Origin: a candidate division Hyd24-12 bacterium UBA5074
GTDB taxonomy: Bacteria > Fermentibacterota > Fermentibacteria > Fermentibacterales > Fermentibacteraceae
Direction: 5' to 3'
Assembly: GCA_002414865.1 (NCBI GenBank)
Contig: DIAQ01000028.1
Coordinates: 3,222-15,659, forward strand
DNA length: 12,438 nucleotides
In this document: piece by piece, positions 1-6,800 of the stretch
How positions within the stretch are numbered: position 1 is the stretch's first letter
How the letters are laid out: each line of letters begins with the position of its first letter
Notes under the pieces: generated by a model
Seen by the model: the letters and a program-made list of their open reading frames with translations, nothing else
What the model was told of the DNA's origin: nothing
The model's database searches: none
Program-made: the position numbers and the translations under genes

Positions 1-1367
1 GCAGCCTGGAGGTCGCCGACGAAGCCTGCACTGCCGCCGGCGCCCTGGGTGCCGTAAGCCGCGAAGCCGATGTCCTGGAGGACTCCCTGCCCAGCCGCGG
101 CTCCTGCCGCCACGCCGGCCGGGCCGGGATTGTCGTTGCCGGGGGCTCCTCCACCGGGACCGCTGACGGTGCCCACCTGCTCTCCGAGCTCGCTCTCGGA
201 GATGATCTCCTCGCCGAGGCCCTCGGTCTGAGGAGGAGTCTGGGCCAGGCTGGCGACCCGCGCGGTCGGCGCACGACGCAGAGCCTCGGCTCTGGTTTCG
301 GCATGGACCACGACGATCCTGTCGAACGTGGCGCCGAGGACAAGCGAGACCGACAGGATGATGCCCATGGCGAACTGGAGCCTGTTCTTCTCGGCGCCTG
401 AGCCCTTGAGGGCGATCGCGTCATGAGGCCTGGATGCGAAGACTCCCCAGTCATACCTGGAAGGTCCGGAGGGCTTCTTCACCTCCGGCTCCGGCCTGGG
501 CTCCGGCTTCACGACGGCCTTCGGCACGAGAGAGGGGTCGACGAAGCCGAAGAAGATCTCGGTGGAGCCGAGCACGAAAACGCCGGAGACGCTCTTGTCC
601 ATTATCCAGACATACGGCTCGCCAGGCTTCTCCTGCTTCATCAGGTTGCGCTCGATGAGAGTGGCGAACGGTATGATGCTGCCCTTCACCTCGACTCCGC
701 CCTTGATCTGGGGGATCAGGCGCAGGAGATACCTGGAGCCCTGGGGCTCCATGAGCGTGTGGATCCTCGGCAGGCCTGACCCCTTGACGCAGATGGTGTT
801 ATAATCGGCCTCGCCGATGGTCATTATGCCTGCGTTAGGGAAGAGGTCCTTCCTCGCGCCTCCCTGCTCCTCCATCGAGAGCCTCAGGACACGGAGATCC
901 TCCTTCTCGGGCTCGGCAGGTGCGGCCGCCTTCTCGGGTTCCTTGCGGACGGGCTTCTCGGGCTCCTTCTTGGCAGGCGGAGCGATGAACCCGAAATGCA
1001 CGACGTACGGCCCGGCCATGACCTGGCCCTGGTCCCCGTACTTCACGTTGAGGAGGTAGCAGCCCGACTCGTCGCGCGGGAAGATGCCGAGGTCCTTCAG
1101 ATCGCTGAAGTTCAGCTTGGTGCCGTCGGCGGAGGTGACAAGCGCGTTCATGCCTTCGGTAAGCCTGAGTATCCACGAATCCCTGTCGCCGCCGGGTGTC
1201 ACGAAGGCGTAGCTGTCGGGCAGCCCCGCTCCCTCTACTACGATGTTGTTGTTGTAGCCGGTTCCCATCTTGACGGGATCACGGCCCGGGATGAGCTTCC
1301 CGACGACCTTGCCGTCGCGCATGACCGCGATGGCGAGTACTTTGCGCTCGACCGGCTGGTCACTCAT
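1..1367 (-). CDS. GltG-like bitopic protein with two FHA-like domains (C-terminus cut by window edge)
   Basis: This gene is partial: 455 codons are visible and it runs off the left edge. It starts at the ATG inside an ATGA overlap with the TolR-like gene upstream, so it is translationally coupled. Visible layout: FHA-like domain about residues 8-128; a Lys/Glu/Pro/Ala linker; a second FHA-like domain about 158-280; a Pro/Glu/Lys linker to 329; one hydrophobic helix about 330-348 (LQFAMGIILSVSLVLGATF); then a Gly/Ala/Pro-rich segment, presumably periplasmic. No positively charged signal peptide precedes the FHA part, so that part should be cytoplasmic. As known, M. xanthus GltG combines a cytosolic FHA domain, one helix and a periplasmic TonB-like end, and contacts the AglR motor. 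A TonB-like C-terminus is expected here but lies outside the window. Inferred role: coupling protein between the TolQ/TolR stator and the outer envelope, comparable to TolA or TonB. The FHA call is from motif shape only. Confidence 0.85.
   Translation of the reverse strand, partial: MSDQPVERKVLAIAVMRDGKVVGKLIPGRDPVKMGTGYNNNIVVEGAGLPDSYAFVTPGGDRDSWILRLTEGMNALVTSADGTKLNFSDLKDLGIFPRDESGCYLLNVKYGDQGQVMAGPYVVHFGFIAPPAKKEPEKPVRKEPEKAAAPAEPEKEDLRVLRLSMEEQGGARKDLFPNAGIMTIGEADYNTICVKGSGLPRIHTLMEPQGSRYLLRLIPQIKGGVEVKGSIIPFATLIERNLMKQEKPGEPYVWIMDKSVSGVFVLGSTEIFFGFVDPSLVPKAVVKPEPRPEPEVKKPSGPSRYDWGVFASRPHDAIALKGSGAEKNRLQFAMGIILSVSLVLGATFDRIVVVHAETRAEALRRAPTARVASLAQTPPQTEGLGEEIISESELGEQVGTVSGPGGGAPGNDNPGPAGVAAGAAAGQGVLQDIGFAAYGTQGAGGSAGFVGDLQA
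534..896 (-). other. FHA-like domain 2 (cytoplasmic)
   Basis: Residues about 158-278 of the same protein. The segment IGEADYNTICVKGSGLPRIH (roughly 184-203) aligns with the equivalent part of domain 1, and the module ends in a similar IFFGFV strand. Here a histidine (H203) is kept where FHA domains have the SxxH motif. The two domains therefore look like an internal duplication about 150 residues apart. Confidence 0.55.
984..1346 (-). other. FHA-like domain 1 (cytoplasmic)
   Basis: Residues about 8-128 of the GltG-like protein. A Gly-Tyr-Asn-Asn-Asn-Ile-Val-Val core at 37-44 is followed by GAGLPDSYAFV, then beta-rich sequence ending in YVVHFGF. The spacing resembles the FHA pattern (Gly, then Asn-x-Ile, then Ser-x-x-His), but the His position is occupied by other residues, so phosphothreonine binding is doubtful. 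Confidence 0.55.
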
Positions 1368-1903
1368 GACCGATTGCCACCGCCCTCCACCTTGATCACT
1401 TCCAGGTTCTGGGTCATGAACCCGGCCTCGGAGCAACTCGACATGACTCTCTGGAGGAGGATGGCCGGGACCGCGATATCACCCTGGATGTTGATCATCA
1501 TATCCTCCTCGGTGAGAATACCGCGCACCCTGCGGTTGTATTCCATGTGGGCGCGAAGCCTCGCAACGAGGGCTGGGATGGAGTTGCCGGTGGAGAGGAG
1601 ATCCTGGTTCACCGCCACCACGGGATCTCCATCCACGACGATGACCATGCTGTTGACCTGGATTTCCAGCTTCAGCTTCACCGGGTTCTCGGAATGCGAC
1701 TGAGGCAGCGTCAGCGCATCGCTGAGCGTCACGATCTGGCCTTCCGAGCTGAACGACTGGAGCAGGAACACCACGAGGATCGTGAACATGTCGATCATCG
1801 AGGTGAGCGTGAGTTCCGCCTTCTTGCCACGGCCTCTTATGGCCGCCTTCGATTTGTTGTAGCCCAGGAGCAGGGGGAGGTGCCTCTTCGTAGGCGCGCT
1901 CAC
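1364..1903 (-). CDS. TolR/ExbD-family stator protein carrying the pore Asp (AglQ/AglS-like)
   Basis: A 179-residue protein of normal TolR/ExbD length. A short basic N-terminus is followed by a single helix about residues 33-51, LTSMIDMFTILVVFLLQSF, with the family's conserved aspartate at D38. In TolR, ExbD and MotB this residue carries the proton through the stator. The C-terminal part, ending in a motif like VPAILLQRVMSSCSEAGF, fits the ExbD periplasmic domain. The start is GTG at 1903, chosen because GGAGG (1910-1914) lies 6 bases upstream and the codon follows the previous stop by only 3 bases. Its TGA overlaps the ATG of the FHA gene. It should form the mobile axis of a proton channel with the TolQ-like protein at 2470-3333 and, in M. 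xanthus terms, corresponds to AglQ or AglS. Confidence 0.92.
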   Translation of the reverse strand: MSAPTKRHLPLLLGYNKSKAAIRGRGKKAELTLTSMIDMFTILVVFLLQSFSSEGQIVTLSDALTLPQSHSENPVKLKLEIQVNSMVIVVDGDPVVAVNQDLLSTGNSIPALVARLRAHMEYNRRVRGILTEEDMMINIQGDIAVPAILLQRVMSSCSEAGFMTQNLEVIKVEGGGNRS

Positions 1904-1906
1904 AGC

Positions 1907-2470
1907 CTACCTCCCCATCGCGGCGGCGGTGGCGCGCTCGACGGCGGCGCTCGGGGCCACCTGGAGCCCGGGCTGGTCGAAGCCGGACGCGGCGCAGGCG
2001 TCTATCGCCTGCACGACATTGTCGTATCTCGTGCTCTCCACCGTCAGGATCGTGACCTTGTGGAACTCGATCTGGGGATAGGCCTGGGAGAGGAGTCTGT
2101 GGACCTCGGTTGCCTGCCTCCTGAGCGAATCGAAGTCGAACGTCACGGCGTCCACGCCGTTGATTATCTCGTGGCCCGCAAAGCACACGTGCGCAGTGCC
2201 TGCCACGGTCCCGATGAACATCTCCTGGTCGGTCATGATGACCTTCGGCTGCAGCCTGTCTTCCTCCGAGCGGGCCAGGTTTGCCACCGTCCCGCTCCCC
2301 GAGGAGCTGATGCCTTCCGTCTGCGCCATGGTGATGATGGTCACCTGCAGGAAGGAGGCGCTCAGGAGGAGGAACGGTATCATGCAGCAGAAGAGGTTCA
2401 TCACGGGGAGCATGTCGAGCTCCTCGGCGCGACGGACTCTGCGGCTGCGGCCGCTCGCGGCCTGTGCCAT
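1907..2470 (-). CDS. TolR/ExbD-family protein with Asn in place of the pore Asp
   Basis: A 187-residue protein. After a basic N-terminus (SGRSRRVRR) comes the family helix about residues 18-48, beginning LDMLPVMNLFCCMIPFLLL. The conserved aspartate of ExbD/TolR sits in the pattern P-x-x-D; here that position is N25 (codon AAC, read directly). The periplasmic part ends with VTILTVESTRYDNVVQAIDA, which fits the C-terminal ExbD fold well, so family membership is firm despite the substitution. The ATG shares one base with the TGA of the TolQ-like gene (TGATG), and AAGGA sits 6 bases upstream. Inferred role: second TolR partner in a hetero-oligomeric stator, possibly structural or regulatory rather than proton-conducting, with the Asp-containing paralogue immediately downstream. 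Neighbouring TolR paralogues are also found in the AglRQS motor of M. xanthus. Confidence 0.9.
   Translation of the reverse strand: MAQAASGRSRRVRRAEELDMLPVMNLFCCMIPFLLLSASFLQVTIITMAQTEGISSSGSGTVANLARSEEDRLQPKVIMTDQEMFIGTVAGTAHVCFAGHEIINGVDAVTFDFDSLRRQATEVHRLLSQAYPQIEFHKVTILTVESTRYDNVVQAIDACAASGFDQPGLQVAPSAAVERATAAAMGR
1909..1916 (-). promoter_or_regulatory. ribosome binding site deciding a GTG start
   Basis: On the minus strand this reads GGGGAGGT, ending 5 bases before GTG at 1903. It lies across the stop codon of the preceding gene and is the best support for the GTG start of the second TolR-like gene. Confidence 0.7.
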
Positions 2471-3333
2471 CAGCCTTCCTTCCTCGCCTGCGCCAGCATG
2501 TTGATGACCATGACGGAGTACCTGTCGATGTCATCAACGAGCTGGTCGGACTTGGACGAGAGGAAGGCATGGGCGATGAGGGTCGGGATGGCCACGATGA
2601 GGCCGAAGGCGGTCGTGTTCATGGCGACTGCGATGCCGTTCGCGAGGATGCGGCCCTTGGTCTCGGGGTCGGCCACCGAGACGGCGCCGAAGGCCTGGAT
2701 CAGGCCGAAGATGGTTCCGAGCAGACCGGTCATCGTGGCGACGTTGGCGAGGACCGCGAGGTAGGTCAGCCTCGAGCTGAGCCGCGGGAGCTCGGCCAGA
2801 GCCATCTCGTCCACGGCGTTCTGGATGTCACGCTCCGTGCCGCGATAGTTGCGCAGGGCTGCCTCGATGATCCTCGCAAGAGGGGCCTCCTCTTCGGCCG
2901 CAACTGCGATGGCGCCTTCGATGCTGCCCTTGCGGATGAGGTCGGCGATCCTGGCCATGAAGTCCTCGGGACGGAGGTTGGCCCTGAAGAAGAGGAAGAT
3001 GGTCCTCTCGATGCATATGGCTATCGCGATGGCCAGGAACAGCAGGATGGGCCACATCGCGATTCCGCCTTCGCGGAAGAAGCGCGCGATCTGAGAGAAT
3101 GTGCCTTCGCCTCCTGTCGGCTCCGCTGCGGCAGCGGAATCGACGGCCGTGGTGTCGGCGGGCACCGTGTCGATGAGGGCGGCCGCGGTCGTGTCCAGGG
3201 CGGTCGTCGCGCTGTCGGCGGCGATCGTGCTGTCAACGGTTGTGGAATCCGCTGTCAGGGCCGAGTCGGCCGTCTGAGCGGCACAGATTCCGCTGAGAAG
3301 CAGTACGAGCGCCATTGTCAGGGAGCGAGGCAT
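2470..3333 (-). CDS. TolQ/ExbB/MotA-family stator protein with signal-like N-terminus (AglR-like)
   Basis: A 287-residue protein, longer than the usual 220-245 residues of TolQ or ExbB. Residues 1-20 form a signal-like segment (ALVLLLSGICAAQ). Residues 21-75 are Thr/Asp/Ala-rich low complexity. Membrane helices follow at about 92-110 (IAMWPILLFLAIAIAICIER), 188-213 (with GLLGTIFGLIQAF) and 233-258 (with NTTAFGLIVAIP). The GTIFG and TTAxGLxVAIP motifs are those of the MotA/TolQ/ExbB channel. The glutamate usual in the third helix (E176 of E. coli ExbB, in GIAEAL) appears as Val in GIAVAM. A TTG codon lies one codon upstream at 3336, but ATG at 3333 has the better spacing (7 bases) from GAGGAG at 3341-3346. 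With the two TolR-like proteins it should form a five-subunit proton channel in the inner membrane, comparable to AglR. Confidence 0.92.
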   Translation of the reverse strand: MPRSLTMALVLLLSGICAAQTADSALTADSTTVDSTIAADSATTALDTTAAALIDTVPADTTAVDSAAAAEPTGGEGTFSQIARFFREGGIAMWPILLFLAIAIAICIERTIFLFFRANLRPEDFMARIADLIRKGSIEGAIAVAAEEEAPLARIIEAALRNYRGTERDIQNAVDEMALAELPRLSSRLTYLAVLANVATMTGLLGTIFGLIQAFGAVSVADPETKGRILANGIAVAMNTTAFGLIVAIPTLIAHAFLSSKSDQLVDDIDRYSVMVINMLAQARKEG

Positions 3334-3340
3334 CAACTGT

Positions 3341-3346
3341 CTCCTC
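3341..3346 (-). promoter_or_regulatory. ribosome binding site favouring ATG over TTG
   Basis: Minus-strand GAGGAG lies 7 bases from ATG at 3333 but only 4 from TTG at 3336, so the ATG is preferred. The 27-bp gap around it (3334-3360) holds no visible terminator or promoter and is the widest gap inside the operon. Confidence 0.6.
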
Positions 3347-3360
3347 TCAGGCGAGACCCG

Positions 3361-3819
3361 TCAGAATCCGACGAGGTCGAGGATGAGATTGCCGACGAGA
3401 TCAAGGCCCGCCATCACTCCGAAGGTGAGGCCCTGGTCTTCGTCACCTGAACTGTAATTGTACACCGACAGCCCTCCGAGGGCTGCCACCGTCCCGTACC
3501 TGACCCACCACGGGAGGACGGGCGCGCGGTCTCCCGCGAGCAGCGGTTCCTCCTCGAAGGCACCCGGATAGATGGGTCGCACTATATCCTCCAGGAAACT
3601 TCTCTCCAGCAGCACGTTGCTAAGGCTGGGAGTGCTCTTGAGGATGAGGAACATGGCCTGTGGAGTACGGAGCTCGCCCTTGATGGTGATCTCCTCGAGG
3701 ATGAGCCTGCCGTCCTCCATTCGAGCACCCTCCGTATCCGTCTGCGCCCATGCGGGCGCTGCAACCGGCAGCACAGGCAGCGCCAGTGCGGCCAGGAGCA
3801 GCAATCCCGATCGGCGCAT
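3361..3819 (-). CDS. short exported protein of the motor operon, function unknown
   Basis: A 152-residue protein. The open frame extends farther upstream, but ATG at 3819 is chosen because it overlaps the TGA of the TPR gene (TGATG) and opens directly into a signal peptide, MRRSGLLLLAALALP, with likely cleavage after APAWA (residue 25). The mature part has a distinctive motif, LILEEITIKGELRTPQAMFL (about 39-58), then a Leu-rich amphipathic stretch. Two more hydrophobic stretches, about 105-121 (after PWWVRYG) and 132-152, end the chain. There is no clear Shine-Dalgarno site, so expression probably depends on coupling to the TPR gene. I do not recognise the family. Its position between the TPR scaffold and the stator genes suggests an accessory part of the same envelope machine, either a small periplasmic adaptor or a membrane-anchored plug. 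Confidence 0.8.
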   Translation of the reverse strand: MRRSGLLLLAALALPVLPVAAPAWAQTDTEGARMEDGRLILEEITIKGELRTPQAMFLILKSTPSLSNVLLERSFLEDIVRPIYPGAFEEEPLLAGDRAPVLPWWVRYGTVAALGGLSVYNYSSGDEDQGLTFGVMAGLDLVGNLILDLVGF

Positions 3820-6800
3820 CAGAACGGCCACAGGAAACACCCCTTTCCTTCCTCCTCCGCCGGCTCTGTCCCACCGGCGGCGGGCGATCCGGATGTCCCC
3901 TGTTCTGCCGAGGCCGAGGATGCTCCAGACTGAGGCGACTCTACAGCCTCGCCCTGGGTCTGTCCAGCTTCGCCGCCGAAGCCCTCCTGGCCGGGCTCGA
4001 TGTCCGTTCCGGCAGGAGTCTGCGTCGTGTCGGCGGGGGTCGCTGCAGGCGCGCCTCTCCAGCCCGGCAGCCCTCCGAGGGAGTTCACCGTGCCGGGGGA
4101 GAGCAGCTCGAGATGATCGGCCGCCCTGAACACCCACTCGTTGCTGATATTGGCCGAGATGGCCTTCTCCACAGCGGTCTGATAGACCTGCAGAGCCTTC
4201 TGGAGATAGCTCTCCATCACGGGATACAGCTGGTCGTAGAACGCCTGTATGCCCGTCTCGTCGAGGCCCTCAGGGGGATCCATGTAGCCTATCTCGTTGG
4301 CGTAGTCCTCGTAGAGCTCGCCGGCCCTGACGCAGGCAGCCATGAACCAGACATCGGTGAAGTAGGTGAGGGCCTTTCCGTACCAGGCCTCGGTCGCCTG
4401 CATCATCTGAGTCTTGCTCTGGGCCGTCGCCACAGTGGCGCCGACGATGGAGTAGTCCGTGAACGCCATCTCACCCAGGTAGAAGGCCGACATGGCCGGA
4501 TAGTACGTGTCGCCCTGCCTGTACTGGTCGTATATGGTGATGCAGTCCTGGAACATCTGCCTGGACCTGGCGTAGTCGTTCCGCTCGTACAGGTATTCGC
4601 CGTACTTGCCATAGACGGTCGTCATGACTTCAGCCGAGGCCGTCCCGGAGGAGATGAGCTGGTCGTAGACCTGGATGGCCAGGTCCATCCTCTCGGCATC
4701 CTCATAGGAGAGGGAGGCGCTGAAGAGAGCGCTCCCGACGTCCGGCGCCGTGGGGAACTGCCGGTAGGCGCTGAGATATACGTTGCCCGCCTCCAGGAAT
4801 CTGCCGGCCTCCCTGGCGAGGAAGGCGGAGCGGAGCAGGCCCTGCGAGGCGAGCTCGTTCTGGGGGTAGCGTCTGGCCAGGTCGTCGAAAACCCTCATGG
4901 CGTCGTCGATGGCGCCAGCCTTTGCGTATGTCTCGGCGGCGTCGTACAGCGCGTTGGGGGCGACCGCAGCCTCGGGATGGCTGTTCGCCGACTCCTCGAA
5001 CCTCTGGGCCGCCTGGATCAGGCTGGCCGTGTCCTCGGACTCGGCCAGGCTGGATGCGTCCCGGTAGGCAGCGGTGGCAGCCAGGAGGTCGAAGTCCTCC
5101 CCCAGGTCCTCTCCGGTCCGGGCCGCGGCATCCTGCGCGCGTCCGTACCATTCCTCCGCCTGGGTGAACATGCTCTGCGCCTCGAAGGCTGCGGCGATGA
5201 ATCGAGCGGAGCGCGCCACGTACTGGGACGAAGGACAGTTGTTGTAGAGGGTCATGTACGAGGACCGCGCGGATTCGTAGTCCCCTGCGTTGTATGCGTA
5301 GCCGCCGGCGGAGAAGAGGAACTGGTCGATATACTGGCCACCGGGGAAGCTTGTCATGTAGAAGTTGGTGGCCTCCAACTGCTTCTGCCTCACGAGCGCG
5401 CTGTCGATGCCCGTCAGCTCGGCATAGGCGGTGAAGTACGAGCCGCACGCATTGACGCAGGCATCCTCCTTGCGGACGGCCGAGGAGCTGTCCATGGCCA
5501 CCGACAGATATGCGTCACCGGCGTCTATGTACCTTCCCAGGGCGTAATAGGCATCGCCCAGGAAGAACTTGAAGTCGTAGTTCTGCCTGCTCGCAGGATA
5601 GTCCTGCAGATAGGTCTGCACCCTCGAAGCGAGGGCTTCGTAGTTCTGACGGCTCAGCACCGGATCTTCGCGGTTGGCGATGGCCTGCGCATGGTAGTAC
5701 CCGATGGTCTGCTCCAGGGACATCGACCTGATGGAGTCGACCACCGTCGCGGTCTCCGTGGTGCCGTAGGTCTGCGCCCAGGCTGATCCGGCGCCGTACT
5801 GGGCGACCAGGGTCTCCCTGGCTTCAGTGGCCGCCTGCTGATCCCCGCTGCCCTCGAAGCTCGCGGCTATCCTGGCCTGGATGAAGGGCGCCTGGGGAGA
5901 GTCGGGGAACCGCTGGAGCAGTGCGCCGTAAGAGGAGATCGCGTCGGCCCAGTAGCCGGATTCCTCGTAGAAGAGACCCATCTGGTCGAGCACCTGGTAG
6001 GTGACGCTGTCATCCTGGAATGAGTCGAGGAACCGGGAGGCCAGCAGGACGGAGGGGTAGTTCGTCTGCTCCATGAAGTCGTGCGCCATGTACTCGACCG
6101 ACTCGTTGACCATGGCGCCGCCCCTGCGCGGCACGCCGAGCGAGTCCATCGTCTTGCTGTCCTCGATGAGGTAGGCGAACGTGGCGGCTGAGCGCAGATA
6201 GTCGCTGAGCAGGTAGTGGGTCCACCCCAGCTTGTAGATGCCGAGCTGGAAGAGGTCGGGATCCGTGCCGGGGTAGTCGAGTATCATGCTGTAGTAGACG
6301 AATGCGCTGTCGAAGTCGAAGCTGTCGAAGTAGAAGTCCCCCGCCCTGATGAATGTCTCCGGAGCAAGCGTGCTCTGCGGATGCTCGGCAAGCAGCCTCT
6401 GGTAGCTCGTCACGGCGCCCCTCGGGTCGCCCATGCGGTCGAGACAGTAGCCCATCGAATAGAGGGCTACATCCTCCACCTCGCTGCCGGGGTAGTTGGT
6501 CAGGACTCTCTGGTAGAGGTCCACCGAGCGCGAATAGTCTTCGAGCACGAACCCCTGCGTGTCCGCGCTGGATGCGATCCTGTCGAGGTAGGCCGAGTTG
6601 TCGAGGTCGTAATAGAGCTGGGCCAGCCTGACGAGGACGTCGGCGGAGAAGCGGCTCTCCGGGAAATTGGCGAGGTATTCCTCGAACAGCGTGGCGCACA
6701 CCGCTGCGGAGGACTGGATCCTTCCCTGCAGGGCGCCGGTCTCGTTGAGGCGCTGCTGGATCAGACCCTGGGCGCGGCTGGAGTCACCCTCCTGGTAGGC

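Noticed and set aside
1547..2764. 405-codon plus-strand open frame opposite the TolQ/TolR genes
   Set aside because: It lies antisense to three genes with clear family motifs, and its product is Arg/Gly/His-rich and featureless, as expected from the complement of GC-rich coding DNA.
3820..4137. Longer N-terminus for the 152-residue exported protein (up to 258 residues)
   Set aside because: The extension lies fully inside the TPR gene, is Arg-rich, and would bury a good signal peptide. The TGATG overlap marks 3819 as the start.
3750..5786. 678-codon plus-strand open frame
   Set aside because: It is antisense to the TPR gene, whose protein shows a signal peptide and regular repeats. The antisense product has no recognisable domain and no ribosome binding site was evident.
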